Positions 23,506-32,012 of a stretch of 64,000 nt of DNA are shown here, one piece after another (positions within the stretch are counted from its first letter, which is position 1; each line of letters starts with the position of its first letter). The stretch is from Chryseobacterium sp. G0201 (GTDB lineage Bacteria > Bacteroidota > Bacteroidia > Flavobacteriales > Weeksellaceae). The translations under genes and the position numbers were made by a program. The stretch lies in assembly GCF_003815655.1 (NCBI RefSeq), contig NZ_CP033917.1, positions 1,612,001 through 1,676,000 on the forward strand, read 5' to 3'. The notes under the pieces were generated by a model. It had not been told where the DNA came from. It did no database searches and worked only from the letters and a program-made list of their open reading frames with translations.

Positions 23506-23922
23506 TTAGTTTTTAGGAATTGTTTTTTTTATCTCTTCCAAGGTTGCCGTGTTTGGTAATCCTTGTACATTTTGATTTGTGTTCCTAGAATTATTTGCTT
23601 TACGTGCCTGTCTATTGGGAACTGTTGCTAAAATTTCTTCTAAACTTGCTGTATTGGGCAGTAATTTTCCTGTGTTGTTACTTGATGGTTGTGTTTTTGC
23701 CTCTTGTTTTTTTACTTCAAGACCTTGTTCGGATGCTAAAGTTACAGTTTGGGTCTGCTTTTTCTGAGCATTTTCCTGGTTGCTTTTCAGCATTTGGGCA
23801 TCACGCTCTTTAAGTTCTTTTACGACTTGAGCCTGATCCTGCAGTTCGGAAGTTTTTTTACTTTCCTGAGCGTAAATATTTACACTCAATGCTAATAATG
23901 CGATGATATATAATGATTTCAT
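23506..23922 (-). CDS. Small secreted protein with duplicated LPNTA(S/T)LEEI motif
   Basis: This 138-residue protein, which I do not recognise, has a signal peptide to about residue 19 (VNIYAQ). A Gln/Lys/Glu-rich probable helical region (~25-75) follows. Two copies of a short motif come next: LPNTASLEEILATVPN at 88-103 and LPNTATLEEIKKTIPK at 122-137, separated by a basic Asn-rich linker. It is the third gene of a tight operon with the repetitive secreted protein (6-base gap). The repeated motif may be a docking element for a neighbouring product; that is inference only. Confidence 0.72.
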   Translation of the reverse strand: MKSLYIIALLALSVNIYAQESKKTSELQDQAQVVKELKERDAQMLKSNQENAQKKQTQTVTLASEQGLEVKKQEAKTQPSSNNTGKLLPNTASLEEILATVPNRQARKANNSRNTNQNVQGLPNTATLEEIKKTIPKN

Positions 23923-23928
23923 GATCGT

Positions 23929-26475
23929 TTATTTAATGTTTACAAGTACTTTTATTTTTCCGATTCCGTCTTGGTCATAATCTTGAAGTGCTTTTCCAAT
24001 TACTTGTCCGATTTTTACTTTTTTAATATTGGCTTTCATGGCAACTCCTGATTTTGATGAGGTTACTAAAAGATCGCCTCTTTTTATAGCTCCGCCTTGC
24101 AGACAAACTTTTGTCGGAATAACTCCAATGACACCCATCGGAACTTTTCCGATTAATTCAGAATCAATGTTTTCTTCTGTTAAAAGAACCCCGGGCTTAG
24201 TGGCGTAAACTCCGGCAACAAGATTAGAATATGGTTTTGAAGATTTTTCTACGGTTCTGTCGGTATCAGTTGAGATCACCAAAATATCACCAGGTTCGTA
24301 TTCTGAAGTGTTTCCTTCAACGTCAAAGGCTTCGGCTAAATCGGCACCACTGTTTTGAGTTCCTCCGTTGAAGAATCCTTTTCCTGTTTTATCGATACGG
24401 GCAACGTTCGTTGAGGCGCTTTGATAAGTCGCAATGCTACCTGATGGGCCTTGATGATTAATAAGTAAAGTAGATCCTGTACCGGTTGTGGTTATATTCA
24501 CAACTGGCTGGCCGTTGGCATTATTAAAGTTTCTGAAATATCCGGCTCTACCAGTCCCGAAATTAGGAACCCAGCCATAAATAGCAGAACCCGTTCCGTC
24601 TACTGTAGCTTCAACACCATCTCCGTTTCCTCCTGCATTTGCTGTAATTCCGTTTCCTGCACCTTCTGCTAGCGCAATTAAAGCGGGTCCGTTTCCTGCC
24701 GGATTTCTTTGATAGAATAATCCTGCAAAACCGCCTGTTCCTGTTGATTCTCCATAAACACCCGCAGTTCCGAAATTAGCAAACTGAGAACTTACTTTTC
24801 CGTGTACAGCAGCTGAAGTTCCTAAGATGTTATCTACAAAGAAATCTCCCGCTATACCATTTCCGACGGTTTTAACGGTAACTACAGCATTGTTGTTATC
24901 TGTGTTAAAATTTTGAAATTCGGCAGCACGTCCTGTACCGAAAGTAGGAGTCCAGCCATAGATGGCACGTCCTGCTCCGTCTACATTGGCTTCTATTGCG
25001 TCACCGTCTTTTCCGGCATTGGCGACGATAGCATCACCATTCCCATCTGTGATGGCTACTAATGCACGTCCGTTGCCGTTTACATTTGAAGCAAAGAAAA
25101 GACCTCCGAATCCTCCAGTTCCTGAAGAGACACCGAAAAGTCCTGCTGCTCCAAAGTTTCCGAAAATAGTTTTGGTTTCACCTCTTACGGCTGCACTTAC
25201 GCTGTTTGTATTATTTGAAAGGAAAGATGAAACGTTTCCTAAAGTATTATCCGGAATATTTCCTGTACTGTTTGATTCTACTTCGAAAGTGTTTCTGTCA
25301 TTCGAAGCATTTAAGTTTTCGAATCTTCCTGCTCGTCCTTTTCCACTGTTTTGTCCAACCTGTCCTAAAACACCCACAGATGTTCCTGTTGTATTTGTCG
25401 CCACAAAACCTCTTACGCCATAACCTCCACCATCATTTCTTCCTACTACGGCTCCAGCAATATCGCTGGTGTTTCTACCGACAACAGCCTCGCCGCCTCC
25501 GTTATTATCTCCTATAATACCAGCTGAAGATTGAGCAGTGGTGATTCCCTGTACGGCAAATCCACTTCCAGTAGAACTTAATAGACCTGCGCCGCTTCCT
25601 GATGAAGAGACATTAATAACGGTTCCGTTTCCTAAAGTTGAGGCGTTAAGAACGTTATTGGCATTGGCATTATTTGCTATTGAAATATTTGCAGCAATAC
25701 CATTTGTACTTGTAGCATTAAGACCTGTTCCTGTATTACTGTTGGCATATACTCCATATCCGGCTCCTGATGAATTTCCGTAAACTCCTAAGCCGCTAGG
25801 GGTAACACCATAAACTCCCCATCCGCTTCCTGCCTGGCTTCCCCAAACACCGACACCTAGTCCTCCTGTACCATTATTGATACCCCGAACACCTGAAGAA
25901 AATCCTCCGGGGGCAGTATTGCTAACGATTCCGCGAACGGCAGCAATGCTTGAAGTTGTTGTGTTATTGATACCTTCCACTGAAGTTCCGTCTCCATCAT
26001 TAATTAATGTGAAAAGTGTTCCAGCATTATTTACAGTATTGGTATAAGGAATTGCAAAACTTCCGCCACCTCCGCCTGCTGTTTTTGCATACATTGCGTA
26101 AGGAACACTTAATAATTGACTTGTTCCTGCGATGGTATAGTTAGTTCCACCTGCTGGATCTGTTTCTGTTTTTAAATAATAATTTCCTGTAGACCAGTTG
26201 ATGGTGTTGAATGTTCCTGTAAGAATGGTTCCTGTTCCTATTTCAAGGGTTACAAGGCCGTTTACGTTGGTATTTCCGGTAAGTCTTTCAGAATATACCG
26301 CTGCTCCGGCTGGAGAACCCTGTAATACACTTACTCGGACAGCCACAGCCTGATTAGATAAAATTTGACCTGAACCATTTCGCATAATGGCCTGATAACT
26401 CATTTTTTCGGGTACCTGTGCATAAGCTAAAAAGGAGCCCAGCATAATCCCGAACGTTAATAATATTTTTTTCAT
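23929..26475 (-). CDS. Large repetitive secreted protein (beta-solenoid-like)
   Basis: This 848-residue protein has a signal peptide (~1-19). An N-terminal domain common in Bacteroidetes surface proteins follows (PEKMSYQAIMRNGSGQILSN, VSVLQGSPAG, QLLSVPYAMYAKTAGGGGG). Then come about 550 residues of Gly/Asn/Ala-rich repeats. Two ~130-residue units (GRAGRFENLN..., GRAAEFQNFN...) each end AIYGW-x-P-x-FGT, and a partial third follows. The C-terminal ~150 residues (NSGADLAEAFDVEG, EPGDILVISTDTD, VAGVYATKPGVLLT, IKRGDLLVTSSKSGVAMKA, IGQVIGKAL) form a beta domain often found after such stalks. It resembles a fibre or adhesin. It is the second gene of a three-gene operon; the first encodes a T9SS-type protein. 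Confidence 0.82.
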   Translation of the reverse strand: MKKILLTFGIMLGSFLAYAQVPEKMSYQAIMRNGSGQILSNQAVAVRVSVLQGSPAGAAVYSERLTGNTNVNGLVTLEIGTGTILTGTFNTINWSTGNYYLKTETDPAGGTNYTIAGTSQLLSVPYAMYAKTAGGGGGSFAIPYTNTVNNAGTLFTLINDGDGTSVEGINNTTTSSIAAVRGIVSNTAPGGFSSGVRGINNGTGGLGVGVWGSQAGSGWGVYGVTPSGLGVYGNSSGAGYGVYANSNTGTGLNATSTNGIAANISIANNANANNVLNASTLGNGTVINVSSSGSGAGLLSSTGSGFAVQGITTAQSSAGIIGDNNGGGEAVVGRNTSDIAGAVVGRNDGGGYGVRGFVATNTTGTSVGVLGQVGQNSGKGRAGRFENLNASNDRNTFEVESNSTGNIPDNTLGNVSSFLSNNTNSVSAAVRGETKTIFGNFGAAGLFGVSSGTGGFGGLFFASNVNGNGRALVAITDGNGDAIVANAGKDGDAIEANVDGAGRAIYGWTPTFGTGRAAEFQNFNTDNNNAVVTVKTVGNGIAGDFFVDNILGTSAAVHGKVSSQFANFGTAGVYGESTGTGGFAGLFYQRNPAGNGPALIALAEGAGNGITANAGGNGDGVEATVDGTGSAIYGWVPNFGTGRAGYFRNFNNANGQPVVNITTTGTGSTLLINHQGPSGSIATYQSASTNVARIDKTGKGFFNGGTQNSGADLAEAFDVEGNTSEYEPGDILVISTDTDRTVEKSSKPYSNLVAGVYATKPGVLLTEENIDSELIGKVPMGVIGVIPTKVCLQGGAIKRGDLLVTSSKSGVAMKANIKKVKIGQVIGKALQDYDQDGIGKIKVLVNIK

Positions 26476-26480
26476 GGTAG

Positions 26481-26960
26481 TTATTTTTTAATGATTTTGA
26501 ATGTTTTGATGTTTTCTCCGTTTTGGTTGATCCTGATGATATACATGGCGGATGGTAACGAAGAAAAATTGAACTCGGATTTTGATTGAGTAATTTTATC
26601 CTTTTTAATTAATTTCCCTTGAGCGTCGAATAATGAATACTCGGCTCCTTTGTAACTGTTTATGGTGAAATCTAAAAACAGATAGTCTTTAAATGGGTTT
26701 GGATAAATTAAGATGTCTTTTTCAGCTGATGACGTTTCACTGGTAGCGAGGGTGGTGATTTCGTAGGCCTGTTGTACGCCTTCCAAAATTTGATTGGTAC
26801 CTTTCACAAGGTAAGTGGTTTGCCCCACACTGTAAGAAACGGATCCTGTGCCTCCTGTAGCATTTGCTCCCGTTGCCAAGACTACTGATTGTGCTTTCAG
26901 CAGGCTGACGGATAAGGTGAGCAGAATGAGAAAGAAACAGTAAATAGATGTTCTTTTCAT
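26481..26960 (-). CDS. Short secreted protein with T9SS type A sorting domain
   Basis: This 159-residue protein has a signal peptide to about residue 23 (SLLKAQ). A ~45-residue segment (GGTGSVSYSVGQTTYLVKGT, ILEGVQQAYEI) is frequently seen before Bacteroidetes sorting domains. The T9SS C-terminal domain covers ~85-159 (IYPNPFKDYLFLDF, YSLFDAQGKLIKKDKI, LPSAMYIIRIN, KTFKIIKK). It is unusually small for T9SS cargo and has no catalytic domain, so it may serve as a surface component for the large protein encoded 5 bases downstream. First gene of the operon; a LytTR regulator gene lies just upstream. Confidence 0.82.
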   Translation of the reverse strand: MKRTSIYCFFLILLTLSVSLLKAQSVVLATGANATGGTGSVSYSVGQTTYLVKGTNQILEGVQQAYEITTLATSETSSAEKDILIYPNPFKDYLFLDFTINSYKGAEYSLFDAQGKLIKKDKITQSKSEFNFSSLPSAMYIIRINQNGENIKTFKIIKK

Positions 26961-27150
26961 GTAAAATAGTTTTGTGGTTATTAATTGGTTTTGTCCTAAA
27001 ATTTGTGAAAATTTTGGAAGACTAAATTACCACATATCACGGCCGTATATTTGGAAAATAGACAAACGACCGAAATAATCGACGAATGACGATTAGTGAA
27101 ATATTGTTTACAATTTATTTATAAACCAATAGGTTAGGATGGTTTTGTTT

Positions 27151-27864
27151 TTAAGATCTTGGTTCAAAAAAAGAAAGATTGTCTTTGTAAGTTCTTCCGA
27201 TGGGAAGTTTGATTTGATGAACCAGCTCAACCTCATGCGTATTTTTACTTCTGATCAAATGGCGCGGCACAGCATAGCTTCGATGAATTCTTACAAAAGA
27301 GTCGAAAGAGTTTTTATGGAGAAGATTTCCTATGGAATCTAGAATACAGTGTTTTTTTTCGGAAGTGATGATCCTTGTGTAGTCTTTTAAAGCTTCAAGA
27401 TACAGAATGTCAGTTATTTTAACTTGGAAAACATTTCCGTTTTCTTTTATTTTAATGCTGTTTTCGCCCAGTAAAGTATCAAAACAGTCGCTTTTCTCTT
27501 TCATTTCAAAATAATCGAAAAGCTTTTGCATGGAATGATGAAAACGTTCTGTTTTTAAAGGTTTTGAAATAAAATCAAAGGTATTGATCTCAAAAGTTTC
27601 AATAGCAAATTCCGGATAAGAACTTACAAAAATGCAGATAGGGATTTTATGAGCTAGTTTCCTGAATTCCAATCCATTCATGCCGGGGAGCTTGGCTTCG
27701 ATGAATAAAAGATCGATAGGAAGATCGAGATACGGAATCGCTTTTTCGGCTGAATCAAAAGACGCAACAATTTCTATGTTCTCATATTGTTTAATATGAT
27801 GATGCAGAACCAGCATGTCCAGTTGATCATCGTCTATGATCATACATTTAATATTGGTAATCAT
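27151..27864 (-). CDS. LytTR-family response regulator with Glu in place of the phosphoacceptor Asp
   Basis: This 237-residue cytoplasmic DNA-binding regulator has a receiver domain at ~5-120 (acidic pocket MIIDDDQLD at 8-16; FVSS switch residue; KPLK lysine). A LytTR domain follows at ~135-235 (ITDILYLEALKDYTRII, FVRIHRSYAVPRHLI, LPIGRTYKDNL). The strand-3 phosphoacceptor position reads LLFIEAKLPGMNG: Glu56 replaces the usual Asp, confirmed in the DNA codon GAA. Glu often mimics the phosphorylated state, so the protein may be active without a kinase. No histidine kinase is adjacent. It lies upstream of, and in line with, the secreted-protein operon. Confidence 0.9.
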   Translation of the reverse strand: MITNIKCMIIDDDQLDMLVLHHHIKQYENIEIVASFDSAEKAIPYLDLPIDLLFIEAKLPGMNGLEFRKLAHKIPICIFVSSYPEFAIETFEINTFDFISKPLKTERFHHSMQKLFDYFEMKEKSDCFDTLLGENSIKIKENGNVFQVKITDILYLEALKDYTRIITSEKKHCILDSIGNLLHKNSFDSFVRIHRSYAVPRHLIRSKNTHEVELVHQIKLPIGRTYKDNLSFFEPRS

Positions 27865-28069
27865 GATTCTCCGATGTTAGTTTTTATATAACTGATTAAA
27901 TTTTAATTATTAAACTCAAACAATTACTTCATAAAGTTATTAAATTTCTATAAATCAACAGCATTGTAAACTTAAATTAACATTAAGATCTTATGAAATA
28001 TAAAAAATGATTTTGTTTTTTCTTCTGAAAATGGTAACTTGTAAATCTCATAAACATAGACAGAATTTA

Positions 28070-29296
28070 ATGCTAGACAAGAAAGAACATAATTACGAAA
28101 AAGCTATTTTGGTGGGTGTTATTACTCAAAACCAAGATGAAGATAAGCTTACGGAATATATGGATGAATTGGAGTTTTTGGCTTTTACAGCCGGAGCTAC
28201 CGTACAAAAAAGGTTTACTCAAAAATTAACTCAGCCTGATTCCAAGACCTTCATCGGAAGCGGGAAAGCTCAGGAAATAAAAGAATATGTAAAGGAAAAC
28301 GAGATCGGAACCATCATTTTTGATGATGAATTATCACCATCTCAGCTTAAAAATCTTGAAAAAGAAATTGAAGTAAAAATCCTAGACAGAACCAATCTTA
28401 TCCTTGATATTTTTGCCCAAAGAGCTCAGACTTCTTATGCAAGAACTCAGGTTGAATTGGCGCAATATCAATATCTTTTACCTCGACTGACAAGAATGTG
28501 GACTCACTTGGAGCGTCAGAAAGGGGGAATCGGGATGAGAGGTCCCGGGGAAACTGAGATTGAAACAGACCGTCGTATCATCCGCGACAGAATTTCCTTA
28601 TTGAAGGATAAACTGAAAACAATCGATAAGCAAATGGCTACCCAGCGTAACAATCGTGGGAAGGTCGTTCGTGCAGCTTTGGTAGGGTACACCAATGTTG
28701 GAAAATCTACATTGATGAATGCTTTGTCGAAATCTGATGTTTTCGCTGAAAATAAATTATTTGCAACACTGGACACTACGGTAAGAAAAGTAGTGATCGG
28801 AAATTTACCGTTCTTATTGACGGATACGGTAGGATTTATCAGAAAATTACCTACTCAGCTTGTTGAATCTTTCAAATCGACTCTTGATGAGGTTCGTGAA
28901 GCAGATTTGTTGATTCATGTTGTAGACATTTCTCACGAAAGTTTTGAAGATCATATCGAATCTGTAAACCATACGTTAATGGAAATCAATGCCCATCAAA
29001 AACCGATGATCATGGTTTTCAATAAAATTGATGATTTCAGTTATGATAAAAAGGATGATGATGATTTAACACCATCTACAAAAAGAAATGTTTCGCTAGA
29101 AGAATGGCAGAAAACATGGATGGGAAAATCTAAGCATCCAACTGTTTTCATCTCAGCTTTAACGAAAGAAAACTTCCCGGAAATGAAAAAGATGATCTAC
29201 GATGAGGTGATGAAAATTCATATCGCGAGATTTCCTTACAATGATTTCCTTTTCGAATATTTCGAAAATGATGAGGAAGAAGAAACCAACGAGTAA
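28070..29296 (+). CDS. hflX: GTPase HflX
   Basis: HflX is a ribosome-associated GTPase that splits stalled 70S ribosomes. The protein has the N-terminal HflX domain (FIGSGKAQEIKEYV, DDELSPSQLKNLE, ILDRTNLILDIFAQRAQT) and the family hallmark GGIGMRGPGETEIETDRR. The G domain follows with GYTNVGKST (G1), DTVGFIRKLP (G3), FNKID (G4) and ISAL (G5). ATG at 28070 (MLDKKEHNYEKAILVGV) is preferred to an upstream ATG at 28007, which adds a 21-residue hydrophobic/basic stretch not typical of the family. Its stop overlaps the next start by one base (TAATG), so it leads a four-gene run. Confidence 0.95.
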   Translation: MLDKKEHNYEKAILVGVITQNQDEDKLTEYMDELEFLAFTAGATVQKRFTQKLTQPDSKTFIGSGKAQEIKEYVKENEIGTIIFDDELSPSQLKNLEKEIEVKILDRTNLILDIFAQRAQTSYARTQVELAQYQYLLPRLTRMWTHLERQKGGIGMRGPGETEIETDRRIIRDRISLLKDKLKTIDKQMATQRNNRGKVVRAALVGYTNVGKSTLMNALSKSDVFAENKLFATLDTTVRKVVIGNLPFLLTDTVGFIRKLPTQLVESFKSTLDEVREADLLIHVVDISHESFEDHIESVNHTLMEINAHQKPMIMVFNKIDDFSYDKKDDDDLTPSTKRNVSLEEWQKTWMGKSKHPTVFISALTKENFPEMKKMIYDEVMKIHIARFPYNDFLFEYFENDEEEETNE

Positions 29297-29925
29297 TGAA
29301 ATATCACTTTTTCCTTTTACTTCTTTTTGTGTCGGTTTTTGGTTTTAGTCAAAAATCAAAGATCGATTTCAAAAGTATTGAGAAAAACCTTACGAATGCT
29401 CAGTCTCCGTATAATTACGAAAAACTGATCTTTAAATATAAGGGATATCCCAAATCTTTAGACAGTATAGAAGCGCAATATCTGTACTATGGAAGAAATT
29501 TCAAAAAAGATAAAATTTCTACTTCAGATGACGATTTTAAGAAGCTTGCAGAAGCTTTCAAGGATAAAAATTTTGAAGAATGCATCAAATTAGGCAAGGT
29601 TCTTTACGATAAAGATCCTACCAATTTGGATGTTCTTCTTATTTTGCTGCGTGCGTATGATTCTCAGAAGGATGGTAGTAATTTCTCGCATCATTTGGGA
29701 CAGTTCCGTCTGCTAGCAGACGCTATGAAGGCTTCCGGAGACGGGAAGTCCGAGAAAACGGCATATGCTGTAAACTCTGTCGGGGATGAGTATATTCTTC
29801 TGAATATGTTAAATATAGGACAGGATTACACAAGAGGTTCTAAAGCTTTAAAAGACGGAATGATGGATATTTGGGAAAAAGAAGACAATAAAATTTATAT
29901 CAAAGTACTTTATATGGACTTTTAA
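29296..29925 (+). CDS. DUF4919 exported protein
   Basis: This 209-residue protein has a signal peptide (to ~18, VFGFSQ) and a mostly helical body. It includes NAQSPYNYEKLIFKYKGYPKSLDSIEAQYLYYG and a TPR-like helix pair (FEECIKLGKVLYDKDPTNLDVLLILLRAYDSQKD), which is the DUF4919 pattern. Function unknown; probably periplasmic. Its ATG shares its A with the hflX stop codon, indicating translational coupling. The next gene starts 16 bases after its stop. Confidence 0.82.
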   Translation: MKYHFFLLLLFVSVFGFSQKSKIDFKSIEKNLTNAQSPYNYEKLIFKYKGYPKSLDSIEAQYLYYGRNFKKDKISTSDDDFKKLAEAFKDKNFEECIKLGKVLYDKDPTNLDVLLILLRAYDSQKDGSNFSHHLGQFRLLADAMKASGDGKSEKTAYAVNSVGDEYILLNMLNIGQDYTRGSKALKDGMMDIWEKEDNKIYIKVLYMDF

Positions 29926-29940
29926 TTTAAAAACAACTTA

Positions 29941-31221
29941 GTGGAGTTATATTATTCATTTTCAGCTTTAATCGTTTTAGCATCAATATTCGCATATCTT
30001 AATTACAGGTTTTTGAAACTTCCGAGCACAATCGGGATTATGGTGATTGCCATAGTGGTTTCTATTATTTTGGTTTCTTTCGGAGAAACTTTTTTACCAA
30101 GAACGTTCTGGCACCTTCATGATTTAATGAGTGGAATAGACTTTACAGAAGTTCTGATGGGTGCCATGCTTAATTTTCTTCTCTTTGCAGGAGGAATCCA
30201 TATTAATATAGATGATCTCAAGGAACAATTCCGGCCTGTGGTGATCTTTTCAACGGCGGGAGTGGTTATTTCTACTTTTGTTGTCGGGTTTGGGATGTTT
30301 TATCTTTTGCCTTTTTTAGGAATTAATCTACCTTTTATATACTGTCTTCTCTTTGGGGCTTTAATTTCACCAACTGATCCTGTTGCAGTTTTAAGTATTT
30401 TAAAACAGGCTAATGTTTCAAAATCATTGGAAACTAAAGTTGCCGGAGAATCTCTTTTTAACGACGGGATGGCAGTTGTGATATTTTCAGTAGTGTTGCA
30501 GTTGGCGATCGGAAAAGAAGTTGATTTAGGACTTGAAAGTATAGGTTTATTATTATTAAAAGAAGCCGGCGGAGGTTTGTTATTAGGTATCGTGTTAGGT
30601 TGGGTAACTTCAAGATTAATGCGTGAAGTGGATGACTATATTATCTCCGTTTTGGTAACGCTTTCTGTCGTAATGGGCGGTTATCTTATTGCAAGACAAA
30701 TGCATATTTCAGGACCTTTGACGATGGTTGCAGCAGGTTTATTCATGGGTAATTTTAATGTTAGATTTAAAATGAAATCCATCACTCAGGATTATCTGAT
30801 CAAATTTTGGGAGTTGATTGATGAGATCCTGAATGCCGTGTTATTCTTATTTATAGGTTTTGAATTACTAATGATCAAGGACCTTAAGCATTTTATTGTT
30901 CCGGGATTAGTTGCTATCGTAATTGTTTTATTAGCGAGAGTAATTTCGATTTGGGGACCTACCAAATTAATGAAAACAACTTTTAGCCCGCAAACGGTAA
31001 AGGTATTGGTTTGGGGAGGAATTCGAGGTGGTGTTTCCATTGCGTTGGCGATGTCTATCCCAAAAAGTGAATACAGTGAAATTATTTTAAGTATCACTTA
31101 CTGTGTAGTTGTGTTTTCAATTATTGTTCAGGGACTTACCATTGCAAAAGTTGCCAATCCTAATAAAATTGCAAAAGAAGAACAGGAGCTGGGAAATATT
31201 ACTTCAGATGAAAGTCGTTAA
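29941..31221 (+). CDS. Cation:proton antiporter, CPA1 (NhaP-like)
   Basis: This 426-residue inner-membrane protein with about 12 helices belongs to the Na+/H+ exchanger family. The ion-binding region is FGALISPTDPVAVLSIL and GESLFNDGMAVVIFSVV, where SLFNDG (Asn-Asp) is the CPA1 signature. GGIRGGVSIALAMSIP near the C-terminus is the conserved Arg segment of NhaP-type exchangers. The start is GTG at 29941; no in-frame ATG precedes the first helix. No C-terminal regulatory domain is present. It lies in line with hflX, DUF4919 and the AlkD-like gene. Confidence 0.92.
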   Translation: MELYYSFSALIVLASIFAYLNYRFLKLPSTIGIMVIAIVVSIILVSFGETFLPRTFWHLHDLMSGIDFTEVLMGAMLNFLLFAGGIHINIDDLKEQFRPVVIFSTAGVVISTFVVGFGMFYLLPFLGINLPFIYCLLFGALISPTDPVAVLSILKQANVSKSLETKVAGESLFNDGMAVVIFSVVLQLAIGKEVDLGLESIGLLLLKEAGGGLLLGIVLGWVTSRLMREVDDYIISVLVTLSVVMGGYLIARQMHISGPLTMVAAGLFMGNFNVRFKMKSITQDYLIKFWELIDEILNAVLFLFIGFELLMIKDLKHFIVPGLVAIVIVLLARVISIWGPTKLMKTTFSPQTVKVLVWGGIRGGVSIALAMSIPKSEYSEIILSITYCVVVFSIIVQGLTIAKVANPNKIAKEEQELGNITSDESR

Positions 31222-31235
31222 TTATTTAAATATCA

Positions 31236-31955
31236 ATGATTAATATAGTTAAAGAAATAAAAGAAGCATTAGCCGTTCTGTCAATCCCAGAAAAAGCAGC
31301 ATTTTTTCCGAAATTCTTCAAAACGGGAAAAGGAGAATATGGGGAAGGTGATTTGTTTTTAGGCGTAAAAGTTCCTGATCAGAGAAGCGTTGCCAAAGAA
31401 TATTATGCTAAAATTTCCTTAGATGAACTCAGCGAATTGCTTTCTTCGGAATATCACGAACATAGATTAACTGCATTATTTATTTTAATTTCTAAGTTTG
31501 AAAAAACAAAAGACCCAAAAGTAAAAGAAGAAATCGTTGAATTTTATCTGAATCATTTGCAATACGTTAATAATTGGGATCTGGTAGATTCAAGCTGTTA
31601 TAAGATCTTAGGTCGGTATACTTTTGAAAATCAGCGAGAAGACTTACTAAAAAAGCTTTCTGATTCTGACGAAATGTGGCACAAAAGAATTGCCGTTGTC
31701 GGAACAATGCATTATGTGAAAAAAGGTGATTTTAATTTAACTAAAGAATTTGTAACCAATAACTTAAAGCATCCTCATGATCTCATGCACAAAGCAAACG
31801 GATGGCTGTTAAGAGAAATGGGACAGAAAAACGAAACAGAGCTGATTAATTATTTAAATAAACACTATAAAGAAATGCCGAGAACCTGCTTGCGATATTC
31901 AATTGAAAAACTGGATGAAGAAGTGCGACAGGATTATCTTAAAGGCAGAATATAA
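31236..31955 (+). CDS. DNA alkylation repair protein, AlkD-like HEAT-repeat glycosylase
   Basis: This 239-residue cytoplasmic protein is made of HEAT-like helical repeats. Family motifs are KFFKTGKGEYGEGDLFLGVKVPDQR, EYHEHRLTALFILI, YVNNWDLVDSSCYKILG (the Trp and Asp equivalent to the AlkD active-site pair) and MHKANGWLLREMGQ. AlkD removes N3- and N7-alkylated purines without base flipping. Length is typical (~225-240). It is the last gene of the hflX run, followed by a strong terminator. Confidence 0.92.
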   Translation: MINIVKEIKEALAVLSIPEKAAFFPKFFKTGKGEYGEGDLFLGVKVPDQRSVAKEYYAKISLDELSELLSSEYHEHRLTALFILISKFEKTKDPKVKEEIVEFYLNHLQYVNNWDLVDSSCYKILGRYTFENQREDLLKKLSDSDEMWHKRIAVVGTMHYVKKGDFNLTKEFVTNNLKHPHDLMHKANGWLLREMGQKNETELINYLNKHYKEMPRTCLRYSIEKLDEEVRQDYLKGRI

Positions 31956-31960
31956 AAAAT

Positions 31961-31994
31961 AAAACTACTTAATACAGGAGAATTAAGTAGTTTT
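31961..31994 (+). terminator. Terminator after the AlkD-like gene
   Basis: A perfect 13-bp stem, AAAACTACTTAAT (31961-31973) with ATTAAGTAGTTTT (31982-31994), has an 8-base loop. Confidence 0.88.
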
Positions 31995-32012
31995 GCGTTT
32001 TAAACCTAAGTC

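Noticed and set aside
23600..23925. LPNTA in the small secreted protein as a sortase (LPxTG) signal
   Set aside because: The motif is internal, duplicated, lacks TG and is not followed by a membrane helix and basic tail; sortase anchoring is not expected here.
24962..25423. Forward ORF of 153 codons opposite the repetitive secreted protein
   Set aside because: It is antisense to regular Gly/Asn repeats, giving Pro/Ala-rich shadow sequence without a domain or start signal.
28007..28069. Longer hflX start at 28007
   Set aside because: It adds 21 hydrophobic and basic residues not typical of HflX; ATG 28070 gives the usual N-terminus.
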